A DNA stretch of 64,000 bases from Oceanobacillus_B kapialis (GCF_042685265.1 NZ_JBHUMX010000044.1); one strand, 5' to 3'. Positions 41,943 through 50,891 are shown, numbered from the stretch's first letter. The notes: generated by a model not told the origin, from the sequence alone. A program made the numbers and translations.

Positions 41943-42365
41943 ATGGACGATAACCTTTCCTTAAAAGCATTTGTCGTTTTAATGAAGTCCTCAAAAACCC
42001 TTCAGGAACGTATTAAGCAAGATATTCAAAGCTATGGTATGAAAACTTCTGAATTTGCCATACTAGAAGCTCTTTTTCATAAAGGTCGTCAAACAGTTAG
42101 GCAAATCTCCGAAGCAGTACTGATTAATACTGGCTCGATCACATATGTAATTGATAAGCTAGAGACGAAGGGCTTTTTGGAAAGAGAGCATTGCACGGAG
42201 GATCGTCGAGCTGTCTTTATCCAAATCACCGATAAAGGAACAAAGCTAATGAATGAAATTTTCCCAAAACATCAACAGGTGATTGAGGACTTATTTGAAG
42301 GTGTAAGCAAAGAAGACTTGAAGACTGTGATAGAAACACTCAAAAAGGTTGGCCATAGAGCCTGA
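41943..42365 (+). CDS. MarR-family regulator, MhqR-like
   Basis: 140 aa winged-helix repressor. The recognition region reads LHKGRQTVRQISEAVLINTGSIT and the wing LEREHCTEDRRAVF. There is one Cys in the wing, which may sense electrophiles or oxidants. The ATG at 41943 lies 9 bases from AAAGGAGG. The next gene is an esterase similar to MhqD, and B. subtilis MhqR controls quinone-detoxification genes of that kind, so a quinone/electrophile response is the best guess. Confidence 0.85.
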   Translation: MDDNLSLKAFVVLMKSSKTLQERIKQDIQSYGMKTSEFAILEALFHKGRQTVRQISEAVLINTGSITYVIDKLETKGFLEREHCTEDRRAVFIQITDKGTKLMNEIFPKHQQVIEDLFEGVSKEDLKTVIETLKKVGHRA

Positions 42366-42384
42366 ACCGGAAAGGAGATTGAGG

Positions 42385-42984
42385 ATGAAACATATTTTTA
42401 AAAAAGGAAATAACCCTAAAAGACCTACCCTTTTACTGTTGCATGGTACAGGAGGAACGGAACAAGATTTACTGGCATTGGCTGAGCAAATTGACCCGGA
42501 GGCGAATGTATTAAGTGTAAGAGGGAATGTCCTTGAAAATGGAATGCCCCGCTTCTTCAAGCGCTTAGCTGAAGGTGTCTTTGATGAAGAGGATCTCCTC
42601 TTCCGAACAGAAGAACTAAACCATTTTTTAGATGAAGCAGCAGCGAAATATGAATTTGACCGACATGCCATTACTGCAGTTGGTTATTCCAACGGTGCTA
42701 ACATTGCCGCTAGCTTATTATTTCACTACAAGGATGCCTTGAGCGCAGCCATCCTGCACCACCCGATGGTTCCACGCAGAGGGATTAGCCTGCCGGATTT
42801 AACAGGCAAACAGGTGCTCATTACTGCAGGAACCAACGATCCAATTTGTCCGTCACAAGAATCAGAAGATTTACACCAGCTCTTACAAGAGGCTGGAGCA
42901 GACGTAAGGATTCATTGGGAGAATTACGGTCACCAACTAACATACAGTGAAGTCGAAGCTGCAAAAGCTTGGTATAAAAATTAA
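42385..42984 (+). CDS. alpha/beta hydrolase, MhqD-like carboxylesterase
   Basis: 199 aa. Opening strand LLLLHGTGGTEQDLL gives the oxyanion loop; nucleophile elbow AVGYSNGANIA near residue 106; Asp in AGTNDPICP and His in YGHQLT complete the triad. B. subtilis MhqD, induced by methylhydroquinone, is of this type. ATG at 42385 follows AAAGGAGATTGAGG and is 19 bases behind the marR stop, so the two are one operon. Confidence 0.87.
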   Translation: MKHIFKKGNNPKRPTLLLLHGTGGTEQDLLALAEQIDPEANVLSVRGNVLENGMPRFFKRLAEGVFDEEDLLFRTEELNHFLDEAAAKYEFDRHAITAVGYSNGANIAASLLFHYKDALSAAILHHPMVPRRGISLPDLTGKQVLITAGTNDPICPSQESEDLHQLLQEAGADVRIHWENYGHQLTYSEVEAAKAWYKN

Positions 42985-43007
42985 ATGCCGTAAGAATGGA
43001 TTTATAT

Positions 43008-43125
43008 AAAGTGAAACTTCATATGGTGGGGTACCCTTCCTCCCCCACCAACTGTTAGTGGAAGGATTAGAACCTTTACTGGCACTTAAACGCCGGGTTC
43101 TTGCTGCCAGTTAAGGCGGGATTAA
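43008..43125. repeat. dispersed repeat family 1, full-length copy
   Basis: 118 bp matching 17102-17220 along its length. The left hairpin is TGGTGGGG / CCCCCACCA, the right hairpin CCTTTACTGGCA / TGCCAGTTAAGG (11 of 12 pairs). In the other copy the right stem differs but still pairs, as CTGGCAG with CTGC plus AAG. Confidence 0.8.
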
Positions 43126-43133
43126 TAGGCATG

Positions 43134-43270
43134 GGTGAGCCCCCACAGTGCTAAAAAGGACCAAAGGCTAAAAGCACCACATCCTGCGGCAACGCCTTCG
43201 TGACCAACTTCCTGTTGGTCCGAGGCTCACCAGCCGCCCGCGAGAAGCGAAATGTAGTTCCGGAGCGTGA
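43134..43270. repeat. dispersed repeat family 2 copy
   Basis: Inverted GGTGAGCC (43134) and GGCTCACC (43224-43231) frame a core with AAAAGCACCACATCCTGCGG and a perfect hairpin GACCAAC ttcct GTTGGTC. The core is shared with 31260-31310. The tail CCGCCCGCG and GTTCCGGAGCG is shared with 36507-36536. Confidence 0.75.
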
Positions 43271-43318
43271 CTATAGATCTTACTAGGTAATAACTGTAAA
43301 GGGTGTTCCAGAACGTCT

Positions 43319-44272
43319 TTAATTCCGCAAAATAATATAAACAAGGTAAACAATGTAGACAATTGCCAGAACCGCACCTTCCCGTTTTCCAATTCGGAAA
43401 TTTGTCCGAGAGAACACGAGCAGAAGAATTGTTAAAAGAAGCATTACGATAACGTCCAACACAACTTTTCCACTCACTGTCAGTGGGGTAATAACAGAAG
43501 ATGCACCGAGCACGAACAAGATATTAAAGATGTTACTACCAACGATATTTCCTAGCGCAATTTCACTTTCCTTTTTAAGTGCCGCTGATATAGACGTGAC
43601 CAGCTCAGGAAGTGAGGTACCAACTGCAATAATGGTGAGTCCAACTAACGCTTCACTCATACCAAGCGCATATGCAATCTCCGTTCCATTGCTAACAACA
43701 AGCTCCCCACCAAAAACAATTCCTGCAAGGCCCAAAAGGGTTAGCAAAATATTCTTTCCCCATTTAATATCCTTAGGAATCTCTTCTGCCTGTGTACTTT
43801 GGCGGCTTTTGAGCGCCACTTCGATGACATAGTACATAAACACAGATAAGAACAATAGAAAAATCAGCCCATCACTTCGGCTAATGAAATTACTCCCTTG
43901 CCCCTGAAGAAACATATCATTCATGACAACTAGAAGGGCGCCCCCTGCTAACAGTGTAAAAGGGATCTCTTTACGAATTGTTTCATTTTCTACCTTTAAA
44001 GGAAAAATAATAGCAGCTATTCCGACAACAAGTGTAAGGTTGAATATGTTACTTCCGATAACATTTCCTAAGGAAACATCAGAGCTACCTTCCAATGCCG
44101 CAATAATACTCACCGTCGCTTCTGGAGAGCTTGTCCCAAATGCCACAATGGTTAGCCCAATAAGAATGGGTGGTACTCTAAGAAGTCTTGCAATGTTAGA
44201 GGACCCATCTACAAATAGGTCTGCCCCTTTAATTAATAATACAAATCCCACTACTAGTAACAAATATGCCAA
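43319..44272 (-). CDS. calcium/sodium antiporter of the CaCA family (YrbG-like)
   Basis: 317 aa with ten transmembrane helices in two inverted halves. Each half carries the alpha-repeat: GADLFVDGSSNIAR with AFGTSSPEATVS and GNVIGSNIFNLTLV in the first, and VGTSLPELVTSIS with GNIVGSNIFNILFV in the second. It exchanges Ca2+ for Na+ or H+ at the membrane. The TTG at 44272 with AAGGA 10 bases upstream gives an N-terminus that fits the family; a longer Cys-rich version from 44341 is possible. Confidence 0.87.
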   Translation of the reverse strand: MAYLLLVVGFVLLIKGADLFVDGSSNIARLLRVPPILIGLTIVAFGTSSPEATVSIIAALEGSSDVSLGNVIGSNIFNLTLVVGIAAIIFPLKVENETIRKEIPFTLLAGGALLVVMNDMFLQGQGSNFISRSDGLIFLLFLSVFMYYVIEVALKSRQSTQAEEIPKDIKWGKNILLTLLGLAGIVFGGELVVSNGTEIAYALGMSEALVGLTIIAVGTSLPELVTSISAALKKESEIALGNIVGSNIFNILFVLGASSVITPLTVSGKVVLDVIVMLLLTILLLVFSRTNFRIGKREGAVLAIVYIVYLVYIILRN

Positions 44273-44387
44273 GCTCCACACGTCCTTCTTCTCAAAATTT
44301 TTTACGTTTGTATATCTTTTCCCACATTTACACTTTCCCAAATATCTATTTGCTCCATTATGAAGAAGTGGCGTCTACCTATTCTTA

Positions 44388-45245
44388 CTATATCGTGAGG
44401 CGGATTGTATTTCCAGCAGGATCTTTAACATCCATGTACGTTGAATATGTTGCCACCTCTATCCCTAATGCTTTTAGCCGTTCTATTGCCTTTTCTCGTG
44501 CATCTTCATCAGGAAATTTGAGAGAGAACCAATTTAAGCCTACGCTATTTGTTTTTGGAGACGGTGCGCCTTCTCCATTCCAAATGTTTAACCCAATATG
44601 ATGGTGGTAGCCACCTGTGGAAGTGAATAACGCACCAGGATAACGAGCTACAACAGAAAAATTTAGCCCCTTTGAGTAAAACGCCTCTGCTGTTTCTAAT
44701 CGATCAACATGGAGATGAATATGGCCTATGATTGTTTCTGTCGGCAATCCATTCCACACCTCATGTATTTCTGCTAATAAGCCATCCCCATTGAGTGGAT
44801 CTGTCCCCATTTGCACCTGATCACCGCTCCATTGCCAGTTAGTAGATGCTCTGTCACAATATACTTCAATTCCATTTCCATCAGGATCTGATAAATACAA
44901 TGCTTCACTTACAGCATGATCCGCCGCTCCTAGATGCACGCCACGACGAAGAACATGTTCCAGAAAAGAAGAAAGAGCTTGCCGATTTGGTAAGAGGACC
45001 GCAACGTGATAAAGCCCTGTTGTTCGTTGTTCTTTTTTTACTACATTTTCCGGTAATTCGAGTGTTAAAATCGTCGTTTTACCATTCGCTGAAAGTTTCG
45101 CTGTTCGTTCAGTCTGTTCCAGGACCTGAAAGCCTATAATAGATTGGTAAAAATCTATTGATTTATGAAGGTCCGTCACGTTGATGGAAAGCTCCTCAAC
45201 ATAAACTGTCGGCCCTTTAAAAAACTTCTCTTCCACTACAATCAC
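44388..45245 (-). CDS. CatE-like ring-cleaving (catechol/hydroquinone) dioxygenase
   Basis: 285 aa, two VOC/glyoxalase modules. The pattern GLYHVAVLLPNRQ, HAVSEALYLSDPDGNGIEVY, TIIGHIHLHVDRLETAEAFY and GGYHHHIGLNIWNG closely follows B. subtilis CatE (catechol 2,3-dioxygenase), with the metal ligands His-His-Glu preserved. It lies 1.4 kb from the MhqR/MhqD-like pair, which fits a local electrophile-detoxification set although it is separately transcribed. The promoter region contains a dyad. Substrate by analogy only. Confidence 0.87.
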   Translation of the reverse strand: MIVVEEKFFKGPTVYVEELSINVTDLHKSIDFYQSIIGFQVLEQTERTAKLSANGKTTILTLELPENVVKKEQRTTGLYHVAVLLPNRQALSSFLEHVLRRGVHLGAADHAVSEALYLSDPDGNGIEVYCDRASTNWQWSGDQVQMGTDPLNGDGLLAEIHEVWNGLPTETIIGHIHLHVDRLETAEAFYSKGLNFSVVARYPGALFTSTGGYHHHIGLNIWNGEGAPSPKTNSVGLNWFSLKFPDEDAREKAIERLKALGIEVATYSTYMDVKDPAGNTIRLTI

Positions 45246-45252
45246 TCCTCAT

Positions 45253-45273
45253 TAGTTACTTACTAATTGTAAC
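45253..45273 (-). promoter_or_regulatory. dyad upstream of the CatE-like gene
   Basis: AGTTAC ttactaatt GTAACT is a perfect 6-bp inverted repeat just ahead of the gene. TTAC/GTAA-ended sites are used by the YodB/CatR quinone sensors, though with a different spacing, so identity is tentative. Confidence 0.4.
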
Positions 45274-45349
45274 TCATTAAGTATATCACACCCCTTTATA
45301 CAGGTCTTCTTAAAAGGACATAATTGTCTTAACGTGAATAGCAGGCATA

Positions 45350-45412
45350 TGAAGGTAACATTTACTGGGATTTTTCCTCTCTCCCCCCACCCAAGGTTGT
45401 GTAGCGAATGGG
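45350..45412. repeat. decayed copy of dispersed repeat family 1
   Basis: TTTACTGGGATTTTTCCTCT and CTCCCCCCACCCAAGG resemble the left hairpin of the full elements with losses. Similarity is weak. Confidence 0.35.
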
Positions 45413-45467
45413 ACCTTACATGTTATAATAACTACAAATATCTATTAACAAAGAGAGGATGCTTGTT

Positions 45468-46238
45468 GTGATCATTCGAGAGCGCCAGGATGAATTTATT
45501 TTCATTGAACAGCATAACCATGCCCTTGTTTCGGGAGAACTTGCCAAACAATGGAGAAAAGATTTATTGCCCGCCTCATCGCTACCACAATCCGTCATCT
45601 ATGCTATTGAGCAACATGATGCAGGATGGATACCAGCAGATAAAGAGCCTTTTTGGAATGATACTAAAGGAATGCCATACAGCTTTATCGATTTCCCTGC
45701 CCCAACAAAAATACTACTCTATACGTATGGAATTGATGAAGTACAGAAAACAGATGCATACGCAGCTCTATTATGTAGTGAACATTATGTACGATTTCTT
45801 CAACAAGAGGAATCCGAGTCAGCTAAACACTTTGTGCAACAAGAACAAAAAAGGCAGGAATCGATCCTTTCATCCCTCCCCTCTTTTCATGAAGAACAGT
45901 TTGATTACCACTATGCACTCCTTCAATTTTGCGATAATTTATCCTTGTTCCTATGCTTAAATGAACCCGGGAAAAATACGCACCCATTTTTCACAAAGGG
46001 CATTCCCCTACCCAGTACGCTCCCCCACTTCTCTCAAGAAAAAATGGCAGTTACCTGGGTAGATAAGCAAAAGATCGCTTTAAAGGAATTTCCTTTTGCG
46101 AAAGCTTTTACGATCACCTACGCTTTTAAACAAATTCCCAAATTCCATATAGAAAAAAACGGGCTTCTAAACAGCTATGTCAATACTCCGTTTCAACAGA
46201 CTACGATTGCGTTAACAAAAGCCGAAGCGGCCAACTAA
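45468..46238 (+). CDS. DUF3891 family protein
   Basis: 256 aa cytoplasmic protein of unknown function. Conserved parts are the N-terminal FIFIEQHNHALVSGELA with histidines, AIEQHDAGW, FIDFPAPTKILLY and LCSEHYVRFL, with spaced His/Asp residues resembling an HD-type metal site. The rest of the protein is beta-rich. GTG at 45468 is 9 bases from GAGG; the ATG three codons earlier overlaps it. Stands alone with a bidirectional terminator after it. Confidence 0.8.
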   Translation: MIIRERQDEFIFIEQHNHALVSGELAKQWRKDLLPASSLPQSVIYAIEQHDAGWIPADKEPFWNDTKGMPYSFIDFPAPTKILLYTYGIDEVQKTDAYAALLCSEHYVRFLQQEESESAKHFVQQEQKRQESILSSLPSFHEEQFDYHYALLQFCDNLSLFLCLNEPGKNTHPFFTKGIPLPSTLPHFSQEKMAVTWVDKQKIALKEFPFAKAFTITYAFKQIPKFHIEKNGLLNSYVNTPFQQTTIALTKAEAAN

Positions 46239-46274
46239 AATAAGGCCCCTGCAGCAACCTTATTTTTCCACAGA

Positions 46275-46309
46275 AAAACAGGAAAGCTCTCGTTAGCTTT
46301 CCTGTTTTA
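46275..46309. terminator. bidirectional terminator
   Basis: AACAGGAAAGCT / AGCTTTCCTGTT stem with A and T runs between DUF3891 and the MscS-type gene. Confidence 0.9.
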
Positions 46310-47393
46310 TTAAAGTATCTGCTTGCTTTTCTTTTACAAGATCTGGCTCCACATATAACTTTCTTGATGGGATGGCAATTTCAAGCTTTTCCCTTTCAAT
46401 GATGGCCATGATGGAAAGGTTAATCTCTTGCTTCACCTTCAAGTATTCTTCCCAGTCTGTGGTGTTGGTGAAGAAATACAAAAAGATTTCCAGACCATTA
46501 TCACTATATGCATCTACGTTTACGAGAATCGTTTCCTTATGGATAGCGTCATGATGTTTTAAGAGGACTTGAATATCCTTTACGACACCCTCCAGTTGTT
46601 CTCGTTTTGCCCCGTACATCAGGGTTAATTTGAAGGTGATTTGCCGTTTCCCCATCTTGCTCCAATTCGTAATAGCTTCATTCGATAATGTGGCATTAGG
46701 GACGGTAACCAGCGCTTGGGCAAAGGTTCGCACTTTTGTGCTACGAAAGCTAATATCCTCAATGGTACCTTCTACACTTGATGTTTTAATCCAGTCTCCA
46801 ATGGTAAATGGCTTTTCTGTAATGATAATAATTCCACCAAACAAATTTGCCAATGCGTCTTTGGCCGCAAGCGCAAATGCTAGACCACCTATTCCAAGAC
46901 CCGCTACAAAGCCATTGATATCATAGTTAAACTCCTGGGCAATCACACTAATACTAATGGCTACAATGATAAGACGTAGCGCTCTGGAAAAGAACGGTAT
47001 TAGGATGTTGTCTATCTTAATGTTATATTTCTTATTAATCTTGGAAAATAGCACTGAAGAGGAAGAAGAAAGATTATACAACCCCCATCCTACAGAAAAA
47101 ATAACCGAAGATCGTACCACATGATTAAATAAAGCATTAGTCTCATTTAAATAAGGACATACATATACCGCTACATATATTCCAATGACAGCTATCAGCA
47201 ATTGAAGAGGCCTTTCAAATGATACACGCAGCTGTGTAAAGAAACCATTCCAAGCATTTCTACTAATCTTTAACAATATACGAAAAACGATGGACGTCAA
47301 CCGGACCCTTAATAGTAAAAATGCCGCTAGAATGATGGCAGACCATACTGTATTCAGTTGTTTTTCGTATTCTTGAATAAACTCCCAGAACAT
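46293..47393 (-). CDS. small-conductance mechanosensitive channel (MscS family)
   Basis: 366 aa. Four to five transmembrane helices; the pore helix GLGIGGLAFALAAKDALANLFGG is intact near 165-187. It is followed by the beta domain (ITEKPFTIGDWIKT; GTIEDISFRSTKVRT; VTVPNATLSNEAITNWS) and a C-terminal alpha/beta domain. It releases solutes on osmotic downshock. ATG at 47393 follows GGAGGTAGCTACAAA. Confidence 0.92.
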   Translation of the reverse strand: MFWEFIQEYEKQLNTVWSAIILAAFLLLRVRLTSIVFRILLKISRNAWNGFFTQLRVSFERPLQLLIAVIGIYVAVYVCPYLNETNALFNHVVRSSVIFSVGWGLYNLSSSSSVLFSKINKKYNIKIDNILIPFFSRALRLIIVAISISVIAQEFNYDINGFVAGLGIGGLAFALAAKDALANLFGGIIIITEKPFTIGDWIKTSSVEGTIEDISFRSTKVRTFAQALVTVPNATLSNEAITNWSKMGKRQITFKLTLMYGAKREQLEGVVKDIQVLLKHHDAIHKETILVNVDAYSDNGLEIFLYFFTNTTDWEEYLKVKQEINLSIMAIIEREKLEIAIPSRKLYVEPDLVKEKQADTLIKQES

Positions 47394-47477
47394 TTTGTAG
47401 CTACCTCCAATAGTTTTTCTATTACTATGTATATAGCCTGTCCGGGAAATTAGTCGTAAAAGTAGTCGTTTTTATAG

Positions 47478-47512
47478 GGTAAAACTTCATTTGGCGGGAG
47501 TCTTCCTGAAAT
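47478..47512. repeat. short copy of dispersed repeat family 1
   Basis: AAAACTTCATTTGGCGGGAG followed by TCTTCCTG, almost the same as 26625-26652. Lies in the 240-bp space ahead of the catalase gene. Confidence 0.5.
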
Positions 47513-47635
47513 ATTCAAGAAGTTTTACAGGACACACTTTTGATTTGTGAAAAATTTACAGAAAAAGTGACATTTTTTACTCATAATAGGGAAAACTATC
47601 CGCGAACAAAATTCTTAAAAAGGATGGTTGATATT

Positions 47636-49234
47636 GTGAGTGAAAAAGAGTCGCGTAGTGGGCAAACGAACATAGAAAACGAAGACACATTGACCACCAG
47701 ACAAGGTCACCCCGTCACGAATAATCAAAACATACGAACAGTAGGAAACCGCGGTCCAGCTACGTTAGAAAACTATGACTTCATTGAGAAAATCAGTCAC
47801 TTTGACAGAGAAAAAGTACCTGAGCGAATTGTGCATGCTCGAGGAGCGGGGGCACACGGCTATTTTGAAACATATGGAACAGCCGGTGATGAGCCCGTAT
47901 CCAAATACACACGTGCGAAAGTCTTTCAAGATAAAGGCAAGCAAACACCCGTCTTTGTCCGCTTTTCCACAGTTGTACATGGGAACCACTCACCTGAGAC
48001 CGTCCGGGACCCAAGAGGGTTTGCCGTAAAATTTTACACTGAGGATGGGAACTGGGATCTTGTAGGAAACAACCTCAAGATATTCTTCATCCGGGATGCC
48101 ATGAAGTTCCCTGATATGATCCATGCTTTCAGACCTGACCCTGTCACAAATATTCAAGATAGTGAGCGCTTTTTCGATTTTTGCTCCAACTCTCCTGAAT
48201 CCTTTCATATGGTGACGTTTGTTTACTCGCCATGGGGGATACCAGCGAACTACCGTATGATGCAAGGATCTGGCGTAAACACCTATAAATGGGTGAACCA
48301 GGAAGGTGAAGCTGTGCTCGTGAAGTACCATTGGGAACCAAAGCAAGGAATTAAAAATCTTACCATGAAGGAAGCAGCTGAAATTCAAGCAACGAATTTT
48401 AATCATGCTACACAGGATTTGTATGATGCGATAGAAAAGGGCGATTATCCAGAATGGGAGCTTTTTGTACAAATTATGAGCGATGACGACCATCCTGAAC
48501 TAGATTTCGACCCGCTTGATGACACGAAGCTTTGGCCTGAGGATAAATTTCCTTGGCTGCCAGTTGGGAAAATGGTTCTAAATAAAAACCCGGAAAACTA
48601 CTTTACAGAAGTAGAGCAAGCCGCTTTTGGAACTGGTGTTTTAGTGGACGGGCTTGACTTCTCTGATGATAAAATGCTTCAAGGCCGCACATTCTCCTAT
48701 TCTGATACCCAACGTTATCGTGTAGGAGCAAATTACCTTCAAGTACCTGTTAATGCGGCCAAGAAGCGTGTGGCAACAAATCAGGAAGGCGGTCAACTCA
48801 GACACCATGATGACAAGGCTCCTGGACAAAATCCACATGTGAACTATGAACCTTCAGTACTTGGCGGACTACAGGAAGCAGAGCAAACTGGAAAAGAATA
48901 CACGCCTAAAGTAGAAGGGAATCTGGTTAGACAGTCCATCGACCGGAATGATAACACAAAACAAGCTGGAGAGACTTACCGCCAATTTAAAGATTGGGAG
49001 AAGGATGAACTGATCGGAAATCTGGTTGGCGATTTATCACAATGTGATCAACGTATCCAGGACAAAATGGTCGCTCTTGCAGAAGAGGCGGATGAAGAAT
49101 ATGGCCGTCGCCTTCGTGAAGGACTTGCTACTGCCAAAAAAGACGGATCAAGCATGAATCCTTTAGGAAACAAGGATAGTGAAAAGGCACCAGAGCAAGC
49201 AGTTGAGAAAGGGCATGACGCAGACCCTTACTAA
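47636..49234 (+). CDS. heme catalase (monofunctional, clade-3-like)
   Basis: About 532 aa; converts hydrogen peroxide to water and oxygen. The catalytic His is in RIVHARGAGAHGYFE (about 55-70), the Asn in GNNLKIFFIRD, and the heme-ligand Tyr in FSYSDTQRYRVGAN (about 355-368). The C-terminus is a charged tail with EADEEYGRRL. Start is uncertain: GTG 47636 gives a Ser/Glu-rich tail as in B. subtilis KatA, ATG 47624 is four codons earlier but touches the ribosome site. No clear PerR box was seen. Confidence 0.93.
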   Translation: MSEKESRSGQTNIENEDTLTTRQGHPVTNNQNIRTVGNRGPATLENYDFIEKISHFDREKVPERIVHARGAGAHGYFETYGTAGDEPVSKYTRAKVFQDKGKQTPVFVRFSTVVHGNHSPETVRDPRGFAVKFYTEDGNWDLVGNNLKIFFIRDAMKFPDMIHAFRPDPVTNIQDSERFFDFCSNSPESFHMVTFVYSPWGIPANYRMMQGSGVNTYKWVNQEGEAVLVKYHWEPKQGIKNLTMKEAAEIQATNFNHATQDLYDAIEKGDYPEWELFVQIMSDDDHPELDFDPLDDTKLWPEDKFPWLPVGKMVLNKNPENYFTEVEQAAFGTGVLVDGLDFSDDKMLQGRTFSYSDTQRYRVGANYLQVPVNAAKKRVATNQEGGQLRHHDDKAPGQNPHVNYEPSVLGGLQEAEQTGKEYTPKVEGNLVRQSIDRNDNTKQAGETYRQFKDWEKDELIGNLVGDLSQCDQRIQDKMVALAEEADEEYGRRLREGLATAKKDGSSMNPLGNKDSEKAPEQAVEKGHDADPY

Positions 49235-49258
49235 AAATATGTATACCCTGACGCGAAC

Positions 49259-49310
49259 AAAGAGCCAAGCCTACTCGAATAACAAATTCGATGGGCTCGG
49301 CTCTTTCTTT
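49259..49310. terminator. terminator after catalase
   Basis: AGAGCC.AGCC..TCGAAT pairs with ATTCGA..GGCT.GGCTCT, followed by a T run; it can also serve the convergent EcsC-like gene. Confidence 0.9.
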
Positions 49311-49317
49311 CTAATTA

Positions 49318-50052
49318 CTATTCCTTTACATAGTCTAGTGGGATATCTTTAAACAATCTAAGATGGTAGGCGTGCAACGCCGTTTTACCGAGATGCTCCA
49401 ATAAATTGTAATTTGCATAAGCCCCTACAATCGCCCCGAAGCCAGGGACAAGCTGAAGTAATTTCACAAGATCAATGTAGTCTCGATATTCCTGCTGGAA
49501 AGTCCTCCAGTCCATCTCGGTTATTTCATGTTTTTTCTCACCCCAATTTTCAATCGTGTGGAATGTCTCTCGCTTTAGCCTATCATGAGAAAATGCCAGC
49601 TGGAAAACGTGCAGAATAAACAGTCTCTCCTCATACTTTTTTGTATCGAAACCGTAAATGGCCGCAACCTCAAACAAGTATTTAATCTTTATGGACAGTA
49701 ATAGTGGAAAGTCAGCTAGTCCTAGAAAGATTCCACCTGCACCTGTCCCTGCCCCTTCGACCGTTGCTGTTCTCCTATAGGTCGTAAGTTTTTCTTTAAC
49801 AAGCTCATCCTTTTCCTGAAGACTTGCCTGAGCAAGCTCCGGTTTCTTTGTTGTAAGGTCTGATCCGAACAACGTCATCTTGACCATCTGTTGAATCCCC
49901 TCTGTTATCACGTGATGCGCCTTCTCCGGTATTATGCTATTTATTCGTGTCTGGGCCTTCTTAGAAAGCTTTTGAAAGACACTTTTCTTGGAAAACAGTT
50001 CCCATTTCCATTCCATCAAATCTTCATATGCTTTACGTTCATACTCTAGCAA
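49318..50052 (-). CDS. EcsC family protein
   Basis: 244 aa. Matches the EcsC protein family, named for the third gene of the ecsABC locus in Bacillus and also found alone; it has no known activity. Visible stretches are YERKAYEDLMEWKWELF at the N-terminus and GAGTGAGGIFLGLADFPLLLSIKIKYLFEVAAIYG (read as two parts), the central hydrophobic core. The TTG at 50052 has GGAGGTGGAGAA right before it, which is much better than upstream starts without ribosome sites. It is divergent from a GntR regulator. Confidence 0.85.
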   Translation of the reverse strand: MLEYERKAYEDLMEWKWELFSKKSVFQKLSKKAQTRINSIIPEKAHHVITEGIQQMVKMTLFGSDLTTKKPELAQASLQEKDELVKEKLTTYRRTATVEGAGTGAGGIFLGLADFPLLLSIKIKYLFEVAAIYGFDTKKYEERLFILHVFQLAFSHDRLKRETFHTIENWGEKKHEITEMDWRTFQQEYRDYIDLVKLLQLVPGFGAIVGAYANYNLLEHLGKTALHAYHLRLFKDIPLDYVKE

Positions 50053-50117
50053 TTCTCCACCTCCGTACTTTCTTAACAAGGCAATATATTGGATATTTCG
50101 TTTAGGTTTCATTTCAT

Positions 50118-50134
50118 GTATACTAACAGTATAC
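50118..50134. promoter_or_regulatory. GntR-type operator dyad
   Basis: GTATACT aac AGTATAC is a perfect dyad 29 bp upstream of the GntR start, in the gap shared with the EcsC-like gene. TGTATAC half-sites are typical of FCD-type GntR proteins. Confidence 0.65.
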
Positions 50135-50162
50135 AACATCTAAAAAGGAGGGTGAATAAAAC

Positions 50163-50825
50163 ATGCCAATTCCTGCAAATCACGCGACACCTGTTCGGCA
50201 AACTGCTAAAGAGAATGCCTTTACACAAATTCAGCAATGGATTATTGATGGTACGCTACAGCCTGGTGAAAAATTAAATGATACAGATCTGGCAAAAGCG
50301 CTTGGTGTAAGCAGAACACCGATTAGAGAATCCTTACAAATGTTAGAAATGCGCGGTTTTGTGAAGATGTACCCGGGAAAGGCCACACAAGTAACAGAAG
50401 TCGAAAAAGATGCTATTCTAGAATTGCTACCACCACTTGCAGCTTTACAAGCTTTGTCAGCAGAATTAGCAATCTCCCATATTACAGAAGAGACGTTAGA
50501 GAAACTCGAGCAGATAAACGAGCGATTTGCCAATGCCATTTATTCTGAAAACTACTATGCTTCCCTTAAAATAGACGAGGAATTTCACAAAATAATTGTC
50601 GATACAGCAAATAATTCCTATATTCATTCCATTATCTCCTCGTTACAGGCACATGTTAGAAGGCAGTTTTTCCATAACTCCATCATTTTAACGGAGAAGT
50701 CTGTTGCAGAACATAACACCATCATCCAACTTATGAGAGAAGGTAAAACAGACGCAATTGCTCCCATTATGAAAGAAAACTGGCTCCGAGCAATTGAAGA
50801 GTTCCGAGCAATACGTGACAAATAG
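50163..50825 (+). CDS. GntR-family regulator, FCD subgroup
   Basis: 220 aa. Winged helix at about 15-80 (FTQIQQWIIDGTLQPGEKLN, then DLAKALGVSRTPIRESLQMLE) and an all-helical FCD effector domain with metal/ligand residues (EEFHKIIVDTANN, HVRRQFFHN, EHNTIIQLMREG). Autoregulation through the dyad upstream is likely. The neighbouring brnQ gene is convergent, so a role in amino-acid use is possible but unproven. ATG follows AAAAAGGAGGGTGAATAAAAC. Confidence 0.92.
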   Translation: MPIPANHATPVRQTAKENAFTQIQQWIIDGTLQPGEKLNDTDLAKALGVSRTPIRESLQMLEMRGFVKMYPGKATQVTEVEKDAILELLPPLAALQALSAELAISHITEETLEKLEQINERFANAIYSENYYASLKIDEEFHKIIVDTANNSYIHSIISSLQAHVRRQFFHNSIILTEKSVAEHNTIIQLMREGKTDAIAPIMKENWLRAIEEFRAIRDK

Positions 50826-50854
50826 AACAACAGCGCTGCAAGGCATTCTATATT

Positions 50855-50891
50855 AAAAAAGGCCGATTCCCTAGTGGAAGCGGCCTTTTTA
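50855..50891. terminator. bidirectional terminator
   Basis: AAAAGGCCG / CGGCCTTTTT stem between the GntR gene and the convergent brnQ. Confidence 0.9.

Noticed and set aside
47440..47635. PerR or sigma-B control of the catalase gene
   Set aside because: No TTATAAT-type Per box and no GTTT/GGGTAT pair at proper spacing could be found.
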